Assembly: GCF_004379255.2 (NCBI RefSeq)
Contig: NC_056034.1
Coordinates: 5,582,501-5,646,500, forward strand
Source: Salvia splendens
Lineage: Eukaryota; Streptophyta; Magnoliopsida; Lamiales; Lamiaceae
Direction of reading: 5' to 3'
Length of the DNA: 64,000 bases
Shown here: positions 12,347 through 22,953 of the stretch, piece by piece
Layout: each line of letters starts with the position of its first letter
Position numbering within the stretch: the stretch's first letter is position 1
The notes under the pieces: generated by a model
What the model saw: the letters and a program-made list of their open reading frames with translations, nothing else
Told to the model about the DNA's origin: nothing
Databases searched by the model: none
Program-made: the position numbers and the translations under genes

Positions 12347-12569
12347 CTCCCTCCGTCCCCAAAGAATATGCACTTTGGGAACGGCACAGGTTTTAATGTA
12401 AAATTGGTAACGTAAGAGAGATGTAGAGAGAAAAAGTAAGTAAAGTATTGTTAGTGGAGAATGAGTCTCACCTCATTAGAGTGAAGAGATTTTCCAAAAT
12501 TAGAAAGTGCAAATTCTTGTGGGACGGACTAAAAAGGAAAGAGTGCATATTCTTGTGGGACGGGGGGAG
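12347..12569. mobile_element. Stowaway-type MITE (223 bp)
   Basis: TA target duplication at 12345-12346 and 12570-12571. Termini are CTCCCTCCGTCCCC and inverted GGGACGGGGGGAG. It is the same subfamily as the copy at 35323-35543, sharing AAAGAATATGCAC and the TAAAATTGGTAA core, and sits inside the right half of the 2.6-kb hAT element. Confidence 0.88.
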
Positions 12570-12953
12570 TATATTGACACTCATTCAAAACCCTTAATTT
12601 GGTAATTATTCCTATATTTTTAGTATTAAAACTAAAAAATGAAATTATACATGACAATTTATAGACCATTAGATTTCTAAAATCGTATGGTCGTTGTAGT
12701 TGACAACTAAGGGGTGAGTTAGCAATTGATTACATTCCTTAAACGCAATATATATCTTAATTTTCGGTATATACCTAAAACTACATTATATGAAAATCCA
12801 TACCGCTACCGTACCGAAATAAAACGGTCAGGTATCATAGTCATACCTTACCGAAAATTAGATATACCAAAAATTCTGTATTTTCAGTATTTTTTTGGTA
12901 CGATAAGACCGTTATTCGGTATTTCAGTATTTTTACCCACCCCTATATGGACC

Positions 12954-13492
12954 TTACTTATTTAGCTATTTTCAATAACTCAATAAGATAAAAAGATAAG
13001 TTGACCGAGTATGTACAATAATGTACTAACTATTTTTACCCACATTTTAAAATAGATTCTTTCATTATTTTTTATTAAAAAATAAACATAAATTTTTAAA
13101 GTTCGTGTCACGGTGCACTATACCGCACGCGCACACACGTACTACGTGTTTCTTTCATTCTTTGTTTCTAATACATCTCGTTTCAACAATTATTCATATT
13201 CTCGTGTGTTTATACCACTAGTCATGACACTATCAATTTTGTACCGACCCATTTCCGTATTGTTACAACTTACAAGAATATTGTTACGTAAATGCTGAAA
13301 ATTTATCTTGATCATAAAATAACATTTTCGAACATTTGAATTAAGGGATTTTTAGACTTGAAACATAATTTGTAATTGACCCATTATCATCTAATTTTTA
13401 CAAACTTGACAATGAAATTTTGTACAAGTTTGAGCGTTTGACAATGATCTAATTAAATCTACAGCGTTTTGGAATAATATAATGAAACCACA
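12954..13492. other. Spacer between nested element groups
   Basis: AT-rich, no gene or complete element recognised. Confidence 0.5.
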
Positions 13493-13543
13493 TAAGAGCA
13501 TTAGCAATCGTGCACTCCGCGGAGTGTCGGCCCTTAACTAGTA

Positions 13544-13745
13544 CTCCCTCTGTCCCATTAAATATGCTACATTTGCTATTCGGCACGGGATTTTATGTAG
13601 TGTTGTTTTATGAGTTAATAAAGAGGGAGTAAAGTAAGAGAGAAGAAAAAGTAGAGAGATTATTGTTTCTATTTTTAGAAACGTTTCATTTTTAATGGGA
13701 CAGACCAAAAAGGAAAACGTTTCATTTCTAATGGGACGGAGGTAG
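13544..13745. mobile_element. Stowaway-type MITE (202 bp)
   Basis: TA flanks at 13542-13543 and 13746-13747. Ends are CTCCCTCTGTCCCAT and inverted ATGGGACGGAGGTAG. It lies 48 bp inside the left end of the PIF/Harbinger-like element. Confidence 0.85.
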
Positions 13746-14220
13746 TATTTATGAGTCTCACTCCACCTTTAACCATTATTTATTCAATCCTTAACTATAA
13801 GGAAAAACATCTGTAATAATCCATCACATCTCTTAATTATTCATGGATCTTACTATCTCATTTTTTTTTTCAGACTAATTTAATTTTAATCAAACATTAT
13901 AGTAAATTTATAAACAAAGATATTTATATTAAAAGTTGACAATTGATTAAACATGTAATGAAAATGACAATCGAGGTATCATAATTAAAATGCTAAATTT
14001 ATACTTAATTTATTAAAAGCTATAATATACATAATTTTTATGGAATTGGCTATTCGTTGCCAAGTCCAAATGTGTTCGATTAGATAATTTGTTATGATTA
14101 AAAAATGGGTGATGAATAAGATTTATGTAGATGATTTATGGATGAAATGGAGGTTAAGAAAATGAAACAAAAATAAAAAATTTAAAAAAACAGTAATATT
14201 TGGGAATGTGGAAAATTTTA

Positions 14221-14471
14221 CTTCATGCGTCCCATAAAAATATGAGCAATGAGTATGACACGAGAATTATGACAAAATTGGTAAAGTAAGATAAATGGAG
14301 AGAAGAGTATGGTAAAGTAAGGGAAATGAGGAGAATGATAGTTAAAGTCGTGTTAGTGGATAGTAGGACCTACACTATTATAATGATACAACTTTCTAAA
14401 AATGGAATGCACATATTTTTGCGGGATGGATGAAAACGGAAAGTGCACATATTTTTATGGGACGGAGGGAA
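14221..14471. mobile_element. Stowaway-type MITE (251 bp)
   Basis: TA flanks at 14219-14220 and 14472-14473. Ends are CTTCATGCGTCCCATAAAAA and inverted TTTTTATGGGACGGAGGGAA. It is the second MITE within the PIF/Harbinger-like element. Confidence 0.82.
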
Positions 14472-14855
14472 TATTTTTTTTTATATTTTTTCAATTTTTT
14501 TAATAAAGAAATCTCAACGATTAAAACGATCCCCATTCGCTGGGGCGTGTGGGCGTCACCGCGCATTCAGGGCATGCCATGTGGCGATGGTGCGTGGTAC
14601 CGCCAGATCTGGAAGTGATCTCCGCAGAGGGCTGCCCTCTGGGACGGGTGGCATGCAACGGGAACCTGTCCCGCCGCAACAAGTCAGTCCTCCCGATCGG
14701 GTACAATTGTGGATGCTCTAATATCATGAATATACTTTTGTACTTTCAAACTAATATACAAAACTGACAATTGTAACATCTCATCGATTCTTATCGTAAT
14801 TCGATCTTATATGGTATTGTATGATGGAATGGAAAATATATAATGCGGAGTATTA

Positions 14856-15086
14856 CTATTTCCTCTGTTTCTTAAAAGTAAATTCTTTTCTTTTTGGTCC
14901 GTTTTTTTAAAATAGAAACTCTTCATTTTAGGAAATGAACCACAATCCACTGACACTAATTACACTATTTTTTTCTCATTTCTCTTACTTTATCCATTTG
15001 ATCTCTTATCTCTTTTACTTTACTAATTTTGCATTAAAATTCATGTCGTTTTTCAAAGTTTCTATTTTTAGGAAAAAATGAAGGAG
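14856..15086. mobile_element. Stowaway-type MITE (231 bp)
   Basis: TA flanks at 14854-14855 and 15087-15088. The left end CTATTTCCTCTGTTTC and the inverted right end AAAAAATGAAGGAG are diverged, so this is an older copy. Confidence 0.72.
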
Positions 15087-15403
15087 TAAACCCGTTGCTG
15101 CAGATATCACAGAGATGATGTTTTTAGTGGTGTAATTGTTGAAACGGCTAAAATAATCCTAATTTTTTTTGTAAAAGTGTGTGATTCTAGTCTTTTGTTT
15201 GCCCTAATTACGCCGAAAAAAATAAATTTAATCCTGAACTAGAGACATTAGAGAATCTTGTTTAGAAATTATAAGAACAATCCTAAGTAATTATCACTAT
15301 TTAAACACACCATGTAGCAATATATTTAGTTAGATCACTGAAATTTTTATTCATAATCTTTATAGTGGGTATTAATTAAATTCAAATTATCTAAATAATA
15401 TTA

Positions 15404-15913
15404 GAGCATCCCCATTCATGCTCTTGACAAAGAGCATGGATGTGGGCCCAGACCATTTATTAATTTTTTACTCATTACTCTTCCCCAAGAACATAACACC
15501 CTCATCCATGCTTTTCCGCAAGAACATGCTCAAGGGTCCCACCATTCTATTATTTAATTTAAATACTTCAATTACTAAAAATATTTCTACAACACAAAAA
15601 TACATTAAAAATACTCGAACTACTATTACAAATTTAAAAAATATAAAAATTACATAATTAAATCCTAAAAAATAAAAATTACATACTTAAAATCCTAAAA
15701 AATAAAAATTACATAATTAAAATTCTACAAATTAAAAATTACATAATTAAAAATTCAAATTAAACAAAATAGAAAAAGCCAACGGCATTGCCGTTGGCCA
15801 ATAGAATGTTGTCACGTCGCTCTGCTCAGCGGCACGGGCACAGCGGCGGACATGGGTGTGTCGCGCCGTCGGCACGGACACGATCCGCCCCATCGAGCAG
15901 CGAGGGGATGCTC
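15404..15913. mobile_element. PIF/Harbinger-type MITE (510 bp)
   Basis: Inverted ends GAGCATCCCC and GGGGATGCTC. Flanks are TTA on the left and TTT on the right, a 3-bp duplication with one mismatch. The middle has several copies of AAAATTACATAATTAAAAT, and the right 130 bp are GC-rich with the short palindrome GCCAACGGCATTGCCGTTGGC at about 15778. Confidence 0.75.
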
Positions 15914-18035
15914 TTTTACTCCATGCTAATTGCTAATTATATGCACGACCGACACCATCATATTTCGGCGGCCGCATCCATCCGATAATTAAAAGTTTAA
16001 ATTAAAAGGAAAAAGAATCTTCAAAGCCTAAAATTTCAAATAAACATATAGCCCATTTACATTGAAAGAAAAAAATTGCTAATTGGGTTAAGGGTATCAG
16101 CTTGGTTGGTGTATGACAAAATTTAGTAAGGAATAAAAGTTGATAATATTAAAAAATCACCGCCTGTAAGAATTCCGTGATAGACTTTTTTAACAACAAA
16201 TGTCAAGTATACGAACTTAGTAAAAATCCAAAACAAAGTAAATTGAATTAATTTAGTCAGCGTGAGTGTAGTTGAGAAGAAACATCCAAACAATACAGTT
16301 AATTAAATGCTTCTTCAATTATAGAGTTTGAAGTAAAACACTTATAAAGAGGTCAATGTATGAAAATCCTCATCGATATTCAACATTCTTGTTCAATGTG
16401 GTTATTTAATACATTCAATGAGTGTTCTCAATTGTTATGAAAAAATACGAGTTCTACAATAAGTCGATAATCCAACCATCTCTGGTCTGGTTAAAGAGAC
16501 TAAAGATTGAAGACTCACTCAAGAGTCATACTTGATTCATTCAACTAAACGAAAAATCAAGGCTGAGATGTAGCTGAGAATTACGCATACCATTAAGATA
16601 ATATAGTACTCCCTTTTACTTATCATGGCTCTACTTATTGTTTCACTAGGATAATACAAGACGATTTAGATTACAAAATCTTATTACTTATATTGTTTAT
16701 AATTATCAATGTCTATGATTTCAGCTGATCCGATTTTGGAATTTCAAACTAGCCCAATTTAGAAATTTTGAATCCGATTACAGATTTAATTAAGTTGTTA
16801 GGTTTTTTTTATATAATATTGGAGTATAAGATTTTAGGGATCCATTGCATGTGATTTTGTCATGATAAGCTCGCACATGTTCTAGTACCCCACACCATAG
16901 TACTACTACTAACTTAAGCTCCTCACAGCCAACACACCTTTCACTTTAATCTATATAAGTAGTAATTACTAGTACTCCTTAATTAGTCCCACCTTACAAT
17001 TTGTTACGTTTATTAATCTCTGACCAAATAGGGAGCATAATTCTATTTTTCAAGAGTCATATCAACTCTACATAACAAAGTTAACTTAGTCATCCTCGAT
17101 TAAAAATAATTATATAATTTATTAATGGGAAACATGATTTAAAATTGCATATTTAGTCGTATTTGATCAGGGGTTGGCATGTAACTTAGCTTAGGTTGTA
17201 GTACTAACATATAGTATGATTAATCATCATATCTTAAGGATAAACCTAAAGTTGAAAATCTCACCGGATATAACAACTCAAAATCTAATGGAAGTGTGAT
17301 CCCCTACAGAAGCAAAACAATAGTCCTAATAATCAAATAAACATAGAGTAGCTACTTTTAATTCTTAATTCTGTAATTCATGGGATCTTAGATCCAGTTA
17401 TATCTAATTTTTCTATATCCCGTCCGACGTGAAGTGATGGATTCAGAAAATAAAATCGTGAGGGTGAGATCCAACAAACAAATAATAATAATAAAATATT
17501 TATATAACTATTTTTAAAAATCGTTATGGTGTTATAAGATGAATCGAGTGTCCATAGATCGACTGTGGTAAGCATCCCAAACTCAAGGTGCTACCAAAAT
17601 TTCGCAAGCTCGCAGCCCGTCATGCGTCTATGCGCGAAGAGCAGATCTTTTAATGTATTTCTGAATTCTTTTTAGTATTAAATTTTTGTAAAGTATTTTT
17701 AATGTTTTAGTAATTTTTTGAATTTGTAGTTTTATTTAATTTTCAAAGAAGTCTTTTTTGTATTGTATTTCAATTTCACAACTAAAACAATAAATAGTGC
17801 AAATTAATGTGAGAGATGTCCGAGAATGATGGCGTTTGATGAGAGGGCATGTTAGAGTTTCAAGAGGTTCAAACTATGTTCAGATTAGTCCATTTAAGGC
17901 AAACTGAGTGAGTTTAATTTAATTGATCAGGTGAACACTACTTAATTAAATAGTTAAAACAACGCTTTGTCATTCGATCTAACATCAAACAGTTGTCAGT
18001 TAGTGTCAAAAAAAGAATAAACATAACTAAAATCG
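15914..18035. other. AT-rich intergenic stretch
   Basis: No gene recognised in about 2.1 kb. Open frames are short and carry no domain. A small GC-richer patch near 17600-17640 followed by T-rich sequence resembles PIF-type MITE interiors, but no ends were found. Confidence 0.5.
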
Positions 18036-18038
18036 TAA

Positions 18039-18436
18039 GGGTGTCCACTATGGGAGCGGCTCGGCGGTCGCCGAAGAGGGGTGTGGGGCGAGGCGGGAGG
18101 CGCGGCGGTCATAGTGGCTGGGGTGGCCGCGGCGCCTGAGGACGGGGGGGGGGGGCGGAAACGGCTTCGCCGCGTGCGGGGCGAGGACGCGGCTGGTGGG
18201 GGTGAGGCGCGCCTATAGGCGCGGCGGTCATAGTGACCGCAGCTTCCGGCGCGGCGGTCGACGCATGCAAAATTTTTTATTTTTAAAATGAAAATTGATT
18301 ATAAAATTTGGGGGCTATTGGAGGTGTCCACTATAGTGGCGGAAATAGAATTTTGGGGCTATGGACAAAAATCCGGGGCTATGGACAAAAAACTGGGGCG
18401 GGGCTATTGGGCGTGTCCACCTTATAGTGGACACCC
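18039..18436. mobile_element. PIF/Harbinger-type MITE (398 bp)
   Basis: Ends GGGTGTCCACTAT and inverted ATAGTGGACACCC, with TAA target duplications at 18036-18038 and 18437-18439. The left half is very GC-rich with repeated GGCGCGGCGGTCATAGTG words. It sits about 1.2 kb upstream of the OTU coding start. Confidence 0.85.
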
Positions 18437-18439
18437 TAA

Positions 18440-19641
18440 TTGAAACAATCAGTTATACTAAATAGATGACGTCAATCGAGTCAGCAGCTAATTGAGTAAT
18501 TATTTAAAGTGAAATTGGAATTTTTAAATACAAAATACACATATATAAATGGGCCCCTATTAATTCATCTTTCCACCACCGCTCTGTGTTATCGTGTTAC
18601 TCTACAATAAGTGAGACAAACTACGCAGTTCATCTTTCTCTTTCCAAATTCCAACCGATCCACTTCTTCTCTCCGTCTGCTCCTACTCGGTGACTTCTCT
18701 CCCCATATTGCTCCATTTTTATTCACATACATGAATTTGGCTACTGTTAATTGTTCAAAGTCTACAGTATAACCGTTTTTGTCTACATAATTTATTGTTC
18801 AGTGCTTGTGCTTTATGTTGTTTACACTTGATCTTCTAGGTAGGAGTACTTCATTTTCAAGTTTTTATTTACCTTTTAGATTCGCTGTAAAAGATTTCTT
18901 AATTCTTATAGTTTTTAGTTTTTTTTTTCTTGGCCGCGACATTGACATTTAATTTGATTCGGTTGAGTGTAGAAGAATTGGGATATGAGTTCTTGTAAAT
19001 TTCGTGTGGTAGCGTGAAGAAACTTGTGATGTGTGCAGGTAGAGGGTGAATTACTAATGAAGGATGTGTAGAGTTTTTTCTTAGTTTCTTCTAGTCTTGA
19101 GTTTCTGTAATAGTAGTATGTATTTAGTCTATTTTTTTGCATTTGGTGGTGATGCATTAGTCAATTTTTAAGTGACATTTTGTTTTTTGAACTAAGATGC
19201 TCAGTCCTATCTTTTAATATAGCACATAGAATATGCCTATATTCACTTGTAATACGTCAATTTTCGCTCTGCAATCTTTTGCTATTTACACGATAAGTTA
19301 ACATAAGACTATCATATTGACTGGTATGGGGGATTTTACTTGTATGATGAGTGATGACAGTCTATATAGTATCTGATACTTGGCGAGCGCTATTCCCAAA
19401 AAGTACAACCTGGTTGATAATAGGGAGACGCGAATTATTCTGCAATTGAAATGACAATTTTTTCTGTGTCTGATATTTGCATTTGCCATAACATGTGATG
19501 GTTCATAGAATCGGACAATGCTGTCTAAGTTTCAGGGGTACATTCTGTTTCTGGACATAAAACCACAACACCTGTTTGCCTGCTACCGTATTTCTATCTG
19601 ACTTGTCAAGGACAGTAAATTTCCCAGCCACTGCAGTAAAG
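18440..19641 (+). promoter_or_regulatory. Promoter and leader region of the OTU gene
   Basis: Pyrimidine-rich sequence at about 18560-18720 looks like a transcription start and 5' untranslated zone. A leader intron is likely before the ATG at 19642, but its splice sites could not be fixed by eye. No other gene is seen. Confidence 0.35.
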
Positions 19642-22055
19642 ATGCAGAATCCGGATGGTCAAGCAGCTGAGCCTGAAACGGAGACCAAAATATCATTACA
19701 AACTTCTGAGATCAATGACTGGACAAATTATAGGGATGATGAGGTTATGCAGCAGCATTCCGCCATACAGGCAGAGGAAGCTGGGAAAATCCCATTTGTT
19801 GGTGATAAGGCAAGGAAGCCATTAATCCCCGGAAGCAATATTTTTCGTGGATATGCTATATATAGTAGATCTATGATAGTATACATCTTACATTGGTAGT
19901 GAGACTTCTTATTTGCTCTATTTTGATTTATACAATATGGTGATTACCTTTATAGTTATATTATTACTGGTTCTGGTGGATTCTTGACTAGTGGGGAATA
20001 TCTTTTAGAGATCCTAGAACTCGGTTTCATTTTTGGTCCAATCTAGATGTGTGAACAACTAGTTTATTATTTACATTTTGCAGGAACTTGTTAATAAGTC
20101 CCTTGATTTGAAATCGTTTTTTGTTGACCTGTTTATTTTATTTTCTTGGCTTTTTGTCCTTATTACTTTGAAAATCCATCTCTCTTATATTCTTATGAGG
20201 AAAATTGTATTGGTTTTAGATACAAAGCTGATTTCCTTTAGCTAATATAGACCATTCATTAAGTGATAATATCACAATTGCTCTTGTAGCATTTACTTAA
20301 TTCATAGTGAATGACTTTTGGAAGTGATATACCAGGAGCCTCTCTCATCTTTAGCAGACGAATATGAGTCAGGAAACCCAATTTTGTTGGAGAAAATTAA
20401 GGTCCGCTTTATTGTTAGGCATTTTTCTCTGTCACATGCTTCCTATCCTCAGTGCTTGTAGCCGTTACAATATCTGTAGGTTCTGACCGAACAATATGCT
20501 GCCATCAGGCGAACTAGGGGAGATGGGAATTGTTTCTTCCGGGGCTTCATGTTTGCTTACCTGGTATGTTTGATAGTATGTGTTCTTAAATGTGTCGCAT
20601 AATTTTATCTTCTTCAGTTGGAAATCATGCTTTAGTCTTACGTATTTTAGCTACTGAAACATTTACTCATCAAATTAGGACCATATTCTGGAATCACAAG
20701 ACCATGCAGAAATTGATCGCATCACAGTCAGTGTGGAGCAATGCAGGAAGACACTTATTAGCTTGGGCTACGCAGAATTTACTTTTGAAGATTTTTTTGC
20801 GGTACTTATTTAACAACCTTTGAACAGTTTGTTTGCACCACCTTGGTACTAACATAAATTAGGTCCATGTCTTTGTCATATAGTAGTACACTTTTATCTG
20901 GGACAAAAATCTTTAGGGTGATGCATTTTAATGCTAAAAATTAATTAGCTCAACTATTTCTTTATTCGCGTGCCATATTTGCAATTCTTAAAGTTTTCTT
21001 GCATAACCAATATGTTGCTCTCAAGAACACAATTCATGTTATAGACAATGCGTTGCACAGCTTAATTTTTGGAGGAAAACTAATTATTAGTATAATTTTT
21101 ACCTGATCGGTTGACATCCTGAAAATTAACTTCCTGAGTCTATATACTTGTTTTCAGCTGTTCCTTGAGCAACTTGAAAGTGTTCTTTCAGGGAAAGAAG
21201 CTTGCATAAGGTTCATGGGATTTATTTTAATTGCGACTCTTTTTTCTTCTAGAACCTGCTTTCGACTTTCCGTCGGTGCCTAATATTTGTTATTGTGGTT
21301 ACAGCCATGAGGAACTTGTACAGAGAAGTAGAGATCAATATGTATCTGACTATGGTGAGTAGCACTTACGGAACCTTGCAATGATATCAAGACAGACATG
21401 ATAAATACATATATATCTGTATATATAATTTGGCTGCTTATCATGTCCATAATAAAAAAAACTGACTATTTGTCTTTGCTAGTTGTGATGTTCTTTAGAT
21501 TTATTACATCTGGTGAAATAAAGAAGCGTTCGGAGTTCTATGAACCATTTATTCAAGGATTAACTAACACCAATGTGGAGCAGGTTGGTTTTGCGAAACA
21601 TTCAATTCTATTTGATCATGAGACCCATACTACTTTAGGGTCATGCAGCCTGACATTAGATGTGCTTATATAATATAGACTGGAATCTCTATTCTTATAC
21701 TGGATGCAAAGAGGCTTCACATAGGACATTGTTTTAGTGTTTTTTATCCATTTACTGCCACAATTCTGTTGATTAGGTTCCTCCTCTGGTGCAGTTTTGC
21801 AAATCATCAGTGGAGCCAATGGGTGAAGAGAGTGATCATGTTCACATTACTGCGTTGTCAGATGCACTTGGCGTCCCAATCCGCATAGTCTATCTTGATC
21901 GCAGTCATGATGATAAAGGCAGCGTGAGCGTGAACCATCACGATTTTATTCCTGTTGCTGTCACAGATGCTAATGGCGGTGGTTTTGTGGCGCTTACACC
22001 ATTCATAACCTTGCTCTACCGACCCGGTCATTATGACATACTGTACCCAAAATAA
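19642..22055 (+). CDS. OTUB1-like ubiquitin thioesterase (301 aa)
   Basis: Eight coding exons: 19642-19809, 20336-20401, 20480-20563, 20679-20801, 21158-21210, 21305-21354, 21483-21583, 21795-22055. All phases agree and the total is 906 nt. The protein is close in length and order to Arabidopsis OTUB1 (about 306 aa), a peptidase C65 otubain that cleaves ubiquitin chains. The catalytic triad is visible as D93 and C96 in RGDGNCFFR and H294 in RPGHYDILYP. The N-terminal 55 residues are acidic and variable, as usual. Every intron is GT-AG except the first, where AAG/GCAAGG gives a GC donor; exons on both sides read ...VGDK/EPLSSLADEY, matching the family exactly. It is convergent with the Mei2-like gene, about 0.9 kb away. 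It looks intact. Confidence 0.95.
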
Positions 22056-22953
22056 CTTGTTTTACCAGTAGCATTAAGTTTGTGTCTGGTAATAATAGAA
22101 TCTCCTTGTGTGAATATGGTGGGATGATGTTCTCTTGATGATGAATTTTTAGACATTAAGCAAAGTAGTGATGTATTAGGCTCTGATGAATCAGGAAAAT
22201 ATTGGACATCCGAACCTCTCTTTCAGCTTTTCCGACTACTAATCAAGCGGCAAACTTTGGCATATATATCATTGCATATTTTATGTTTAATTCTTTGTTA
22301 ATGTGACCTCAGGTTATTGAGTGTATGAAGTATATTCCTTCATTTTACAGTTTATTGGAGAGATTTAGGATTTGATTCTCATGAACTTTGGAAGTGATTA
22401 TGTACCAAGAGCAAAGATAGGTGGTACTCACTCAGTTACATAGTATACTTTAAACATCAAATACAACAGAACAAAAGAAGAAGCCGAAAAAGGATATGTT
22501 CCACTAAGTGAAGATAATAAAAGCAGTGGGATAGTGGAAGAAAATCAAGAAGTGAAAGTTACATAGTAAAAAAGGAATTGCTGCAATCCATCCATGAATG
22601 AAAATTGTTGCAGTTTGTTACCGACTTCTCTTAGCAAATTGCCCAAAAAACAAGAGAAGATGAAAGCTCTCTCTATACAAACACATAGTACAACACAACC
22701 GAACTCCTCAATATATCGACATTCAAAATTTCGAAGCTCCATGATGTTGCTCTTTGTTTCAGTAACCGCACCACAACGAATACTCCAACGCTCTTTGGTC
22801 AGGCAAATTGTCAATTTCTACTACACAACAATGCACACTACTCTTCTGCTCTTCCCTCTTAACCATTACACACTTTAATGTACAATACCAAAATTTCCAG
22901 TACAATGACTAGCCAGTGTTGTTCAGTTTCTACGAGGTTAGTTGTCACAAAAC
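22056..22953. other. Convergent intergenic region (two 3' UTRs)
   Basis: About 900 bp between the stop codons of the OTU gene (plus) and the Mei2-like gene (minus). It should hold both 3' untranslated regions. Open frames on both strands around 22545-22878 show no domain or codon signal and were not called. Confidence 0.55.

Larger units (their letters stand above)
10379..12945. mobile_element. Non-autonomous hAT element (2567 bp)
   Basis: Ends are inverted TAGGGGTGGGT and ACCCACCCCTA, typical of plant hAT elements. The 8-bp flanks are TATGGGCC (10371-10378) and TATGGACC (12946-12953), a target duplication with one mismatch. Both subterminal regions are full of GGTATACCG-like words on both strands, as expected for hAT transposase binding arrays. 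No transposase frame is present. Its interior holds a second hAT and a Stowaway MITE. Confidence 0.85.
13496..14718. mobile_element. PIF/Harbinger-like element (1223 bp) with two MITEs inside
   Basis: Terminal inverted repeats GAGCATTAGCAATCGTGC (left) and GAGCATCCACAATTGTAC (right, reverse complement) are flanked by TAA at 13493-13495 and 14719-14721, the 3-bp target duplication of PIF/Harbinger elements. The right 200 bp are GC-rich against an AT-rich interior. Stowaway-type MITEs at 13544-13745 and 14221-14471 account for over a third of its length. No transposase frame was recognised. Confidence 0.78.

Noticed and set aside
15778..15798. Perfect hairpin GCCAACGGCATTGCCGTTGGC as a possible terminator or miRNA
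   Set aside because: It lies inside a PIF-type MITE with palindromic GC-rich ends; the stem is too short for a miRNA precursor.
22545..22878. Overlapping frames of about 90 codons between the OTU and Mei2-like genes
   Set aside because: They lie in the expected 3' untranslated regions with no domain and no splice partners.
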